Positions 1-10,474 of a stretch of 64,000 nucleotides of DNA are shown here, one piece after another. A program made the translations under genes and the position numbers. This DNA is from Okapia johnstoni (taxonomy: Eukaryota > Chordata > Mammalia > Artiodactyla > Giraffidae), in assembly GCA_024291935.2 (NCBI GenBank), contig CM044310.1:117190213-117254212 (forward strand). Direction: 5' to 3'. Within the stretch, counting starts at the first letter, position 1; every line of letters starts with the position of its first letter. A model generated the notes under the pieces. The model had not been told where the DNA came from. It saw only the letters and a program-made list of their open reading frames with translations, and did no database searches.

Positions 1-880
1 CTTACTAGCCGAGCCCTGCAGCCTTGTGCTTAAACCTCTGGGGTCGAACAGGGACCCACTGTAGAGCACAGGGAGCCTGGAGGGGCCGAGGGGAGTTTGG
101 GGGCGAATGGACACATGTATATGTATGGCTGTGCCCCTTCGCTGTTCACCTCTAACCACCACAACACTGTTCATCGGCTGTGTGCCTGCGTGCTAAGGTG
201 CCAGGCGCTCCTCCTGCATCAGACCTGCTGAGGCACTGAGTCCAGGGCCCCCAAGGCTGCATGGCACACAGTGGCGCTCAGTACGTGCTGGGCCATAGGT
301 TAGAGACATGGAATTTCTTGGCAGCTGTAAGATGGAAGGACCATTATCCCCACTTTGCTGGTGACAAAACTGAGGCTCCAGTGGGTCCCATAATGTGTTG
401 GAGGACTCGTGAGTCACATCTCAACAGTCCCCCACCATCCTAAGTGCTGGTGTTGCCCAAGTGAGTGGGAGAGTGGAACAGCATTCCAGAAAAAGGGAAC
501 AGCACGCATGAAGGTGCTGAGCTAGGAGGGAGCAGGAAGGGCCAGTGTCCTGCCCGGGATGCAGGAGGCTGGGGCGGGGAGAGGTGGGCGGGGGCCGAGT
601 CCTGAAGGATTCTGCCTCCATCAGGGTGGGTACCAGAGGGAACACCTGGGCATCCAATATTCAAAGAAGTGGACCAGCTCGCTGGCGTAGGACTTGCCCT
701 GTGAGGCCCGAGGTGTGTGGCATCGTTTCCTGGACCTGCTCACCTTCAGACCTGAGTCTGAGGCAGCCTTGCCGCCCCTCTCAGCCCAGCCCGAGGCAGG
801 CAGCCCACTCTCAAGGGATAAACGGGAGGGGCTCCACCCACATCTCCTCCCACTCGGAAAAACTAGATTTAAAACCAGGC
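1..880. other. LRRC4B intron, no feature recognised
   Basis: Moderately GC-rich intronic sequence. A degraded MIR-like stretch may lie near 310-400 (CATTATCCCCACTTTGCTG). No exon-like frame bounded by splice sites was seen. Confidence 0.4.
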
Positions 881-895
881 AGAGTGAGAGCCCTA

Positions 896-1117
896 CGTGC
901 GTGCTCAGTGGCTTCAGCCGTGTCCGACTCTGCGCGACCCCATGGATTGCAGCCCACCAGGCTCCCCCGTCCATGGGATTCTCCAGGCAAGAATACAGGA
1001 GTGGGTTGCTATGCCCTCCTCCAGGGGAGCTTCTCAACCCAGGGAGTGAACCCATACCTCCTGTGACTCCTGCATTGGCAGGCTGATTCTTTACCCGCTG
1101 AGCCAGCAGGGAAGCCT
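896..1117 (-). repeat. Bov-tA SINE with target duplications
   Basis: Reverse-oriented ruminant Bov-tA (tRNA-derived head, Bov-A body). Flanked by perfect 12-base duplications GTGAGAGCCCTA at 884-895 and 1,118-1,129. Confidence 0.9.
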
Positions 1118-1154
1118 GTGAGAGCCCTAACCTGGAGACAATCCAAATGCCCAT

Positions 1155-1266
1155 TAACCGGGCTTCCCTGGTGGTCCAGTGGTTAAGACTCTGCGCTTCC
1201 AATGCAGGGGGCATGGGTTTGATCCCTGGTCGGGGGAACGAAGATCCCACATGCTGCTTGGTGTGG
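1155..1266 (+). repeat. CHR-type SINE with target duplications
   Basis: tRNA-Glu-derived SINE (CTTCCCTGGTGGTCCAGTGG start, GATCCCACATGC end). Perfect duplications CCAAATGCCCAT at 1,143-1,154 and 1,267-1,278. Confidence 0.9.
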
Positions 1267-1530
1267 CCAAATGCCCATCAGCAGAAATGCAAAGAGGAAG
1301 TGAGATATCTGCAATGGATGGAACATGACCCAGCAATACAAAAGGGAAAGGGGAGCAGCCATGGCCACAGGAAACACCGGGGGGGCGGGGCGGTGCGTCT
1401 CAGAGGGTGTGCGGAGCAGAGAAAGCCAGAGTGCAGGAGGGTAGCTGCCCGGAGTGAGGACTCTGGGGGAGGGTTCAGGGTTCTCTACGTTCCATTTCTT
1501 GTCCTGGTGGCGTTTACATGGCCCTTCTCT

Positions 1531-1959
1531 CTCTTTTTTTTTAAAGTTTACTTTCTGGCCGTGCCACACAGCATGTGGGATCTTCATTCCTCGACCAGGG
1601 ATTGAACCCTCACCCCATGCAGTGGAAGCAAGGAGCCTTCCCCCCCCCCCCCCCCACTTATCTATTTATTTTTGGCTGCACTGGGTCTTCATTACTACAT
1701 GCAGGCTTTCTCTAGCTGCAGACAGTGGTGCTTACTCTCCGATGGAGGTACTTGGGCTTCTCTTTTTGGGACCACGGGCTCTAGGGCACTCGGGCTCCAG
1801 TAGTTGAGGCTCCCGGGCTCTAGGGCTCAGGCTCAATAGTTGTGGCGCACGGGCTTAGTTGTCCAGAGGTACGTGGCATCTTCCCAGACCAGGGATCCAA
1901 CCCGTGTCCCCTGCATTGGTGGGCAGATTCTTAGCTACTGGACCACCAAGGAAGTCCCA
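1531..1959 (-). repeat. Composite CHR SINE insertion with internal poly(C)
   Basis: A CHR-1-like fragment (1,545-1,638), a 16-base poly(C) run (1,640-1,655) and a long CHR-2-like SINE (1,658-1,959), all minus, together flanked by GCCCTTCTCT at 1,521-1,530 and 1,960-1,969. Confidence 0.75.
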
Positions 1960-1969
1960 GCCCTTCTCT

Positions 1970-2800
1970 TTCTGATGATCTTTTTGAGCTGGACATTCAC
2001 GTCCATATTCTTCTTGTGTGTGTTACACGTCATAATGAAAATAAGTCAGGGAGAAACCGACAAGTCTTCCAGAGTCCCATCTGACAGATGCAGACACTAA
2101 GTGCCAGAGAGGGCGATGGGAAGACCCAGGGTTCTGGGGGCGCTTCCGAGGGAAGAAAGGAGGAAATGAGAGTCAGGATGGAAGCTGGGGAGGTCGAGTT
2201 AGGCATCCAGTCCTGGGAGCCTGGGTATGGCCCCCGAGGCTGGCTGTTCCTCCCTGCCCGGGTGACCCAGGGTGGGCGCAGAGTCCCACCAGCCTGCCCT
2301 TGCTGACCTCCAGAGAGGATCCTTCTGCACCCGCTCGGCTCACCATTCCCTTCCTTCAAGAGCTCTGGCTGGGAAAAGTCCATCCCATCAAAAACTCCCC
2401 GTATTTCCTGATGCTGGTAGGACTCGACCGCCCAGAAAATCACAAATGTGCGCGTAACTGCAAAGCCATTTCTGGTGTTCACCTCAGCCATGCACCACGG
2501 TGGGTTCTTCTCTGCAACGGACTGACTTTCTTGAAGCTGAAGCCTGGCCAGCAGGGCCTCACTTTTCCGCAATGGCTCCTGGGACCCGGGGCAAGCCATT
2601 GGGGTCACCACGATTTGAGTGACCTTGGGCAAGCAGGTGGACAAGCCACCTGTGCCCCTGCTCCCGCTCCCGTCAGATGGGAGTAATCCCGCTGTTACAG
2701 GAACAAACGAGTCGGGGCAAATCTTCCACTAACTCTAGTTCTTTCTCCCTTCTCCAGGGAAAGGTGAGCAAACCCCAGTGTAGGCTTTTTCCTTCGGCTT
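1970..2800. other. LRRC4B intron, unique-looking
   Basis: A MIR-like degraded stretch is possible at 2,070-2,250 and 2,530-2,690 (CAAGCCATTGGGGTC, GTGACCTTGGGCAAG). No exon seen. Confidence 0.35.
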
Positions 2801-2810
2801 TGTACTTATT

Positions 2811-3071
2811 TTTGTTTTTAACAGTCGTATTTGTTTTGGTCTCTGCTGGGTTTTTTTTGCTGCATGGATTTTTCTCTAGTTGCAGAGCGCGGGTTCTAGG
2901 CAGGAGGGCTCAGTAGTCGCAGTTCCCGAGCTCCAGAGCACAGGCTCCGTAGTTGTGGCGCACAGGCATAGTTGCTCCAAGGCATGTGGGAATCTTCCTG
3001 GATCAGGGATCGAACCTGAGTCTCCTGCACGGACAGGCGGATTCTTAACCACTGAGCCACCAGGGAAGCCC
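2811..3071 (-). repeat. CHR-2-like SINE
   Basis: Reverse CHR SINE ending ACCAGGGAAGCCC, with imperfect duplications TGTACTTATTTTT (2,801) and TGTACTTGCTATTTTT (3,072). Confidence 0.8.
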
Positions 3072-3178
3072 TGTACTTGCTATTTTTTAAGTTCAGTTTT
3101 TTCCCAGTTACAAAAAGTTTTGAATGCCCTCACTGTAGAAAATTCAGAGAATGAAGAAAACATCAAGAAGAAGTTCAA

Positions 3179-3295
3179 GGGATTCCTGGGTCATCCAGTT
3201 GTTAAGACTCGGTGCTTTTACAGTTGTGGGCCCAGGGCCACTCCCTGTTTTGGGAGCTGAGATCTCACAGGCTGCAGTGCAGCCAAAAAGAAAAA
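3179..3295 (+). repeat. Degraded CHR SINE
   Basis: Diverged tRNA-derived head (GTTGTTAAGACTCGGTGC) and tail (GAGATCTCACAGGCTGC) of a CHR element. Confidence 0.65.
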
Positions 3296-3460
3296 CACCA
3301 GGCACTGTTAACACATCTGGGTGGCCCCTGGATTTTGTTTTAATTTTAAATTAAATTTTAAAGACACATTGGACATACTACTTGCATCCTTTGAAAAGTT
3401 CAGTATAATCTTCTAAGCATTTCCCAGTGTCCTTCAATAGTCTTTGAAACTCCATTTAAA

Positions 3461-3701
3461 CTTCTATTAATTTATTTGGCTGTGCTGGGTCTTAGTTGCG
3501 GCATGAAGGATCATTTGATGTGGCACACAGACTCTGCAATTGTGGTGCGCTGACTTCGGAGCGTGCCGGCTTTAGTAGTGGCAACACTTGAGTTTAGTTG
3601 TTCTACTGCATATGGGATCTTAGTTCCCCGAACAAGGATCGAACCCATGTCCTCTGCCTTGCAACACGGATTCTTTACTGCTGGGCCACCAGGGAAGCCC
3701 C
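3461..3701 (-). repeat. CHR-2-like SINE with target duplications
   Basis: Reverse CHR element between near-identical duplications TGAAACTCCATTTAAA (3,445-3,460) and TGAAACTCTATTTTAAA (from 3,702). Confidence 0.85.
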
Positions 3702-3719
3702 TGAAACTCTATTTTAAAT

Positions 3720-5030
3720 CGGTGCATGGATGTTCTGTCGTCAGGATGCTCAGTGATTCCCTGAACTGATGTCCGATCACCAGGAGCCCAGGCTGCTTCT
3801 GTGTTTCAGCTGTTGGGCCACCCAGCCTTCAGCACAACTCTGAGTGACTCCACACACGTTGCCCACAGGACCTCATGGTGGGCCCCCAGAGGGACCAGGG
3901 CAGCCCCCAGAAGCTTGGGCAGGTCAGTGTACTTTCTGAGGTCAAGTGCATTATGTCCTCTGAATTCCCCTGGCGTGCATTCCAAAGACATGATCTCGCC
4001 GCAGCCCCCAAGGGGCTCCTGAGGGAGGGTTTGTGGTGGGGGCAGCTTGAAGCTTCCTGCGGGCTGCGGGGATTGGTGGGGGGAGCCATCAAGGGAATTC
4101 TGCAGCAGTTAAAGCAACCAAGTATACACACACAGACACACACACAGCGACGTGGAAAGCTCTTAACAACCCAGGCCCGGTGAAAACAGTGAGACAAAGG
4201 AAGCTGTCTATAATGCAGCTTCATTTACATAAATTAAAAACGCATGCACACAGAGCAACAATAAGCATTTTGCAAGAACACACACAAGCAGAAAGATCCA
4301 GAGTAAACACATGAGGATGGTCAGCTCCAGTGGGGGTGGGGAGGGGAGCACAGTGGGGAGGAGAAGAGGTCAAGGCTGTGACTGAGGGAGGGGTCCCAGG
4401 GAGGGCCCCCCGGGGCTGAGGAGGGGTGAGCTGGCTGAGCTCTGCTCAGAGGCACGGCTTCTACCTGGACCCAGAGGATCCGGGGGAGCAGGGGTGTCCC
4501 TGAGCCGGCCAGGGTGGGCACGAGCCCGGCCTGAGTGGCATCGGGGCTGAGGGAAGGCGCGTCCCTAGGGCTTTGCCTAGAAAGCATCTCCGAGGCCCTG
4601 GTCCCCTGTCCCTGAGGCTACATGGGCACTGTGCTCCCGGTGTGGTTCTCGCCCTTGCTGGACCGCAAGCCGGGGCGAGTGGGAACGGGTGACTGGACCT
4701 GAGGGCTGCCCGCAGTTCTCAGGGCAGGGGCTGCAGGACTGGCTTGCTACAGCTCATGGAGGGTCCCCTGGGGCTGGCCTTCTATTCTCAGACAAACACC
4801 TGCTGAGCATCTAGTGTGTGCCAGGCTCTGATCTGGGTGCTGGGGAAGCAGAAGGCAGCTGGGGAAGTCCCTGTCCTCAGGGAGGTGACCATCTGGCTGG
4901 GAGTCCAGATGACAAGCAGGTGACCACGGACAAGGTGGTGGTGGGGGCTCTTAAATCTCCCAACCCCAGCCACCTCTATGGGGCCTTGGTGCCAGGCCTC
5001 GGGCGTGTGCATGCGTGTTCGGGGAGGTCA
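3720..5030. other. LRRC4B intron with (CA)n and MIR/L2-like traces
   Basis: A short (CA)n tract sits at 4,124-4,148. 4,790-4,930 resembles an old MIR3 or L2 (GTGCCAGGCTCTGATCTGGG). The remainder is unique-looking, without exons. Confidence 0.4.
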
Positions 5031-5039
5031 CAGCCTCCG

Positions 5040-5640
5040 AACTCACAATCCTACTTCTAGGAATTTATCCCCAAAGCAAAATCTAGGATGATACAAAGAA
5101 CAAGCACTGAGGATGTTCACTGCAGTATTCTTTATATCGGTTAAAACATTGGAAATAGGAAGGGACTAGTTAATTAACCAGACGCCCACATACTGGAATC
5201 CAATGTGGTAGTTAAAACACAAGTAATAGACAGAAGACCCTGGAGGGCTACAGTCCACGGGGTTGCAGAGTTGGACATGACTGATCACACACAAACGTAC
5301 AATAGACAAGTATCAGAATCAGGGAGAAAGATGTTCATGGTTAAACTCCTAGGTGCCAAAAGTCAGTTGCAAACCAGTATGAAATGGGGTGATTCCATTT
5401 TTTCTTTTAAAAAATAAAAGCAAAATATCCCTTTAGAGACCTGAACCTGTCATATGCACGGAGGTGTACGTGCTGAGTCTCTGAATGAAAAGACACCAAA
5501 TGTTAATGGGAGTTACCTGTGGTTGTTGGATTACACTTGACTTTTGTCCCTGTGCTCTTACTTAGATATCCTTCCTAGTTTTCCTAAATTAATTTGTATT
5601 TATTCTAGAATAAATAATTTAAAACCAAATTTGCATAGGC
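5040..5640 (+). repeat. Old L1 3' end with a truncated Bov SINE fragment inside
   Basis: Sequence such as GGAATTTATCCCCAAAGC and GATGTTCACTGCAGTATTC is typical of L1M 3' ends. A 60-base Bov-tA tail fragment interrupts it at about 5,229-5,290 (CTACAGTCCACGGGGTTGC). Confidence 0.7.
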
Positions 5641-5983
5641 ACAGAAAAGAGCCAGAAAGGCTTTAAAACAAAATGTAAGCAGTAGTTATTTATATCTAGG
5701 TGGTGGGACTAAGGGTGAGTTATTTCAATTTTTAAAATCTGAATAATTAAAAAGTTATCTAGTAACGAAGGTGACCTCACTTCTCCTGCTCTCTGCCTGT
5801 GTCCACTGAGGGTGTACGATTCCACTAAACGTTTCAAATTGTCTGCTTTTGTGGCCTGGACATTCCCTGACCTCAGAGAACATGCGGTTTGGGGTGGGGG
5901 GGGCCAGTGCTCGCCAGAGCGGGGGTGCAAGAATCTCCAGGGGTGAGAAACGGAAGTGGTAGGATTTCAAGACATGCCTGCCA

Positions 5984-6112
5984 TGCTTGGGGACTTCCCT
6001 GGTGGTCCCGTGGTTAAGACTTCAAAGCTTCCACTGCAGGGAGCGTGGGTTCGACCCCTGGTCAGGGAACTAAGATCCCACATGACACACGGCTCAGGCA
6101 CACAAAAAAAAG
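5984..6112 (+). repeat. CHR-type SINE with target duplications
   Basis: CHR element with A-rich tail; perfect duplications AGACATGCCTGCCA at 5,970-5,983 and 6,113-6,126. Confidence 0.9.
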
Positions 6113-6134
6113 AGACATGCCTGCCACCCTTTAA

Positions 6135-6351
6135 TGGGCTTCTTGGGGGGCTCAGTGGTAAAGAATCCACCTGCCAATGCAGGAGGTGAGGGTTCGATCC
6201 CTGGGTCGGGAAGATCCCCCCGGAGAAGGAAATGGCATCCCACTCCAGTATTCTTGCCTGGAGAATCCCATGCGCAGAGGAGCCTGGCGGGCTACAGTCC
6301 ACACTGGGGTCACAAAAGAGCTGGACACGACTGAGCACGCATGCACACACG
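6135..6351 (+). repeat. Bov-tA SINE
   Basis: Full Bov-tA immediately after the preceding CHR copy; duplications CCACCCTTTAA before it and CCATCCTTTAA after it. Confidence 0.88.
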
Positions 6352-6829
6352 CCATCCTTTAACATAGCCATTTTTGTGTAAGCTTTATAATACGGATCCA
6401 TGGATGCTGTATACCCTAGCATGACTTTTGTAATAAATTCATACATGTGTAATCTGACAGGAGTGTGGGTTACATGGTTTGGTGGCCAGTGGCCTGGGAG
6501 ATGGGGTGATAGACACATGAGCAGACAGGTCCAACCAAGGGGTCCACTCAGACCTACAGAGTCATCCTCTCTCCCTCTTTTCCCGTATCGACTTTGCTGA
6601 AAAATTCTGTGGTCTCCACCTTCCAAACAGACCCAGGATCTGTCCGCTTCTCTCCACCTCCACCGCAACCAGTCCGGGAGTGCCGGGCCACCAACCTGTC
6701 TCTCCTGAGCTCTGCACCAGCCTCCGAACAGGCCTGCCTGCAGTCAATCTTGCCTCTGGGGCCCCCACACCTTGGCCAGAGAGAGACCCAAGTCAGTGCC
6801 CATGTGTCCTCTGCTCAGAGCCTCCCCTG

Positions 6830-7260
6830 GCTCCTGCCCGGCAGAGAAGAACCACGAGACCCCTTTGTCTGCTCTCTGTCCTCACCCCCCGCCCTCTCCT
6901 TGTGGCTCACTCCGCTCTGGCCACACCAGTCTCCTGGTTGTTCCTCCTACGCACCAGGCAGGCTCCACCCCAGGGCCTTTGCACCTGCTTCTCCCTGCCC
7001 AGACCGCCCCCACAAGGCTCCCACCACCACCTCCTCCAAACATGTGCTCAAGGAATTCCCTGCCGGTTCAGCGATTAGGACACCACGCTTCCACTGGAGG
7101 GGGCTCAGGTTCCATCCCTGGTCAGAGAACTAAGATCCCACAAGCCTTACAGCTCAGCCAAACAAAACAACCAAAAACAAACATTTGCGCAAATGTCAGC
7201 TTCTCCATGAGGCCGCCCTGACCCCTGTGCCTATAAAGCTGCAGCCACCACCCTCCTACC
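6830..7260 (+). repeat. L2 3' region split by a SINE
   Basis: L2-type 3' sequence (CAGGGCCTTTGCACCTGC, then CTCCATGAGGCCGCCCTGACC) is interrupted by the CHR copy at 7,052-7,178. Confidence 0.65.
7052..7178 (+). repeat. CHR-type SINE
   Basis: Inserted in an L2 with diverged duplications AAACATGTGCTCAA (7,038-7,051) and AAACATTTGCGCAA (7,179-7,192). Confidence 0.85.
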
Positions 7261-7317
7261 CCCATCCAGCCTCCTTTCCCACAGCCCTTAACATCTTTAA
7301 CACAAAGCACATTTCCT

Positions 7318-7548
7318 CCTGGGCTTCCTGCTTCCCAGGTGGTGCTAGTGGTAAAGAACCCTCCCGCCAATGCAGGAGATGTAAGAGTTGTGGGTTTGAT
7401 CCCTGGGTTGAGAAGATCCCTGGGAGGAGGGCATGGCAACCCACTCCAGTATTCGTGCCTGGAGAATTCCATGGACAGAGGAGCCTGGCGGGCTGCAGTC
7501 CATGGCGTCGCAAAGAGTAGGACACGCCTGAAGCGACTTCGCATGCAC
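7318..7548 (+). repeat. Bov-tA SINE with target duplications
   Basis: Duplications GCACATTTCCT at 7,307-7,317 and 7,549-7,559 frame a complete Bov-tA. Confidence 0.9.
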
Positions 7549-7914
7549 GCACATTTCCTTTTAGACAGAGGCCTGGAATGCGGGCCCTGGGAGGGCGCAT
7601 CTGGGTGTCGGGTTTGCTCACTGATGTGTCCCAAGTACCTACACTACAGCCTCCCACGTGGAAGACGACCAAGTGATACTGAATGATGGAAGCGTTAAGG
7701 GGGGAAGTAAGGGGATCTTGGGGGGCTGTGGATCCAGAGAGGAAGGCGGTGAGGGAAGGCTCGCCTGGGGGACCTCAGGGCCAAAAGAGAGGCATGTTCA
7801 GGTGAGGGAATGGTCTGAGCAGCCCCTCAGGGCTCGGAGAGTGACTGGTTGTCGCAGAAGAGCCTGGACTTTGTTCCAGAGACCGGGGGTTTTAGAGGGT
7901 TTCAGGCAGAGGGC

Positions 7915-8154
7915 TCCAAGACTGTGGCCACCTGACGTGAGAGTCGACTCATTGGAAAAGACCCTGATGCTGGGAAAGATTGAAGGCGGGAGGAGAAGGG
8001 GACGACAGAGGATGAGACGGTTGGATGGCATCACCATCTCCATGGACATGAGTTTGAGCAAGCTCCTGGAGTTGGTGATGGATAGGGAGGCCAGGCATGC
8101 TGCAGTCCATGGGGTTGCAGAGACTCGGACACGACTCAGCGACTGAACAACAAC
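7915..8154 (+). mobile_element. BovB LINE 3' end, 5'-truncated, with target duplications
   Basis: About 240 bases of the BovB (RTE) 3' end (GACTCATTGGAAAAGACCC, TGATGCTGGGAAAGATTGAA) ending in the Bov-A-like tail. Perfect duplications CAGGCAGAGGGC at 7,903-7,914 and 8,155-8,166 show an authentic truncated insertion. Confidence 0.88.
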
Positions 8155-8169
8155 CAGGCAGAGGGCACC

Positions 8170-9080
8170 GCCCGGCCTGTGTGGAGGCTCCTGGGAGGAT
8201 GGGCTGGGTGTACGGAGTTAGCAGCTGGCAGGGCTGGGTCTCTGGTGCTGCTCGGTCGCTGTCCTAGGTCAGTGCCCTGCGCGTGGTGGGGGCAGGGGCA
8301 CCTGGGTGGGGGGCAGGCCCTCAGCAGCTGTTGGGGGGGCGGAATTTTTCATCAAGCTCCCCCCAGGGGTCTGCTCCCACCACGGGGAGGCCATTGTGGC
8401 GTGGAGTCTGCGGTTCCATCGCAGATGGGATCCCTGACGCGCTCACCTCCCCACTTTGGGCTCCCAGTTCCCAGGTTCCCCAGCCTGCCGTGCCCGCCTG
8501 CCTGTCCGTTCTGGAGTGGAAGCCGCCCAGGGAGAGGGAAGGGCCTGTCGGAGCCAGCGCTGGAGCATCCGTGTGCCATCACAGGGGTGCCGGAGGACAG
8601 GGAGAGGGGGCACGGGGAACAAGGGTGAGAATGAAGGGCTCGCTTAGGGGAGACCTGGACAGAGCAGTGAGACTGAAGCTTGACTCCAAGATCAGGAGTG
8701 GGGAAAGGGAGCCTCTTGGGGGAGGTGGCCTGGAGCCCCAGGGAACACAGTCCTGCAGGAGCGGGGCTGGGTGATGTCAGGGGTTCTAGCCTCATGGCCA
8801 CCCGGGAAGCAACAGCCTGGCCTTTAGCATTTCCCTTGACACTGACCGCCCCCCTCCACCATGAGGTCCCCTCTCTGCCCCCACACATAGGGCCCCAGGC
8901 CTCAGGCTGCCCAGGACAGTCAGATGGGGGGTTCCTGACCCCTTCCCCTTCCTGGGGTCAGACCAGGAGGTGCAGTGGGGGAGCGGAAGTTTAGCTCAGA
9001 GCCCTCTTCTCTCGTGGCTCTACGGGCTGGGATAGGAGAGGCCTGCATGGGGACAGTGGATTGACCAAAGGCCTTTGAAA
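8170..9080. other. LRRC4B intron, GC-rich, no feature recognised
   Basis: GC-rich unique-looking sequence. The open frames on both strands lack splice-bounded coding character and match nothing I recognise. Confidence 0.35.
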
Positions 9081-9093
9081 CAGAGGGTCTCCG

Positions 9094-9203
9094 ACTTCCC
9101 GGGTGGTCCAGGGGTTAAGACTTTGCCTTCCAACACAGGAGATATGGTTTGTTCCATGGGTGAGGAACTAAGATCTCACATGCCTCATGGCCACAAGAAA
9201 AAA
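9094..9203 (+). repeat. CHR-type SINE
   Basis: Starts CGACTTCCCGGGTGGTCC and ends in an A-rich tail at about 9,203. Confidence 0.8.
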
Positions 9204-9224
9204 AAAGATAAAAACCAAAACACA

Positions 9225-9450
9225 GTTCCTCCCCTACCGTGGTTCTCAACCAAAGGGGATTCCCTCCATCCCCAGGAGATATCTGACATCTGGAGACATG
9301 GTTGGGACTTGGGGGGGTGGGATGCTACTGGCTTCTGGTGGTCAGGGACGCCATTCCACATTCTACAGCCCACAGGACACCACCCCAACCAAGGATGATC
9401 CCCCGACCACGGATGACCCCCCCAACCAAGGAAGATCCAGCCCCAGAGTC
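9225..9450 (+). mobile_element. MER5A-like hAT DNA transposon remnant
   Basis: GGTTCTCAACCAAAGGGGAT, ATCTGGAGACATGGTTGGGA and ATGCTACTGGCTTCTGGTGG follow the MER5A pattern. The end carries a small duplication of the type ACCAAGGATGATCCCCC. Confidence 0.75.
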
Positions 9451-9459
9451 AACAGAGCA

Positions 9460-10130
9460 GAGGAGGAGAGACCATGCTTCAAAACAGCGCAACCCTGCCC
9501 CGAAAGCATCATGGGCGGCCCGTCTTAACCACAATGATAGTTGGAAGGCACCTGCCCCATTCCAGCATGAGCCAGCACCTGGGAGCACTCAGCTCTCATA
9601 CAGACTCTGCAGGGCTGGGAGTCCCGATCCACAAGCGAATGAGCACTGCTACCTGTGCCAGAGCAAGTCTACACCCTTGACAAGTATGAAGTCCGGCAGC
9701 CCTTGCACCCGCCCTGTGGGCAGAGCTCTTATCATCCCCATTTTCCAGATGGAGAAACTGAGGCTCAGCGCCACGTGCCCAATGCCCCAGGCGGCGGGTG
9801 CGGCAGTGCAAACGGCACAGGGGCCTCAGGGAAGGGTCACCCCCAGCCCGACCTGGGGCTCTGCTGCCAGGCCGAGGGCTGGCCTGCCCTGTGCTGTGGG
9901 AGGCAGGCAGGCGGTCCTGCCGCAGCGCAGACACAGGGAGGAGCCTCATGCTGAGAAAACTTAAGACACAGCCTCGGCACACGGCGTCTGAGAAGTGCCC
10001 AGGGGACGGACGGACGGGCACGAAGAGCTGGTGGCTCAGGGAGGAGGGGCTGGCCGCCCAGCCACCACCCACGCCCCTCCCCCAGGGCCACCTGTGCGCC
10101 CCTGCCCACACGTCAGCCGGCGGCAGCCTG
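9460..10130. other. LRRC4B intron adjoining the coding exon
   Basis: A MIR core fragment (CCCCATTTTCCAGATGGAG, with GAGGCTCAG) lies at 9,734-9,775. Otherwise GC-rich unique sequence up to the donor of the coding exon. Confidence 0.4.
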
Positions 10131-10136
10131 GCTCAC

Positions 10137-10469
10137 CTGGATGCCGTTCTCCTGCAGGTTCAGGTACCGCGTGTTGACGGGGATGCTGGCCGGGACTTCG
10201 GCCAGCTCTCTCCTGGTGCAGATCACCCCGACTGGCCTGGTTGCTGCAGGAGCAGGCCGCGGGGCAGGAGGTGGCCGGCGGGGTGCCCCCTCCAGCGGCG
10301 GATGTCACGGCCACGCCGCCCCCGCCGGCCCCCAGGGGCGGGGAGAAGAGCCAGAGGAACAGCAGGGCCCCATGGGGCCAGGACATCCTACCGGGCGGCA
10401 GTGGGGGGCACAGGGAGCCGCGGGCGCGCGCCATCCTCAATGTTCATGCTCCGCCTGGGCGCCGGGGGG
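10137..10469 (-). CDS. LRRC4B: LRRC4B first coding exon: signal peptide and LRRNT cap (ATG at 10434), with an apparent frameshift
   Basis: The exon lies between an acceptor (pyrimidine tract then AG at 10,471-10,470) and a donor GTGAGC starting at 10,136. Translation starts at the ATG at 10,434-10,432 (MARARGSLCPP), followed by a hydrophobic signal segment (GALLFLWLFSPPLGAG) and the cysteine-rich LRRNT start (CPAACSCSNQASR). The upstream in-frame ATG at 10,440 belongs to the 5' UTR by comparison with the human start. After SNQASR the frame breaks: the run CCCC at 10,226-10,229 has one base too many for the expected continuation (VICTRRELAEVPASIPVNT, then RYLNLQENGIQ), which is intact in the next frame to the donor. 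Coding bases are 10,137-10,434. Identification is by recall of the vertebrate protein and is secure; whether the indel is real is not. Confidence 0.9.
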
Positions 10470-10474
10470 CTGTC

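Noticed and set aside
896..1117. tRNA-like A and B box sequences in SINE heads as tRNA genes
   Set aside because: They are parts of dispersed Bov-tA and CHR SINEs and lack a tRNA cloverleaf; no tRNA gene was found.
621..1250. A 209-codon minus frame with GVAQSRTRLK-like words
   Set aside because: These words are translations of Bov-tA SINEs and recur at many places in the window.
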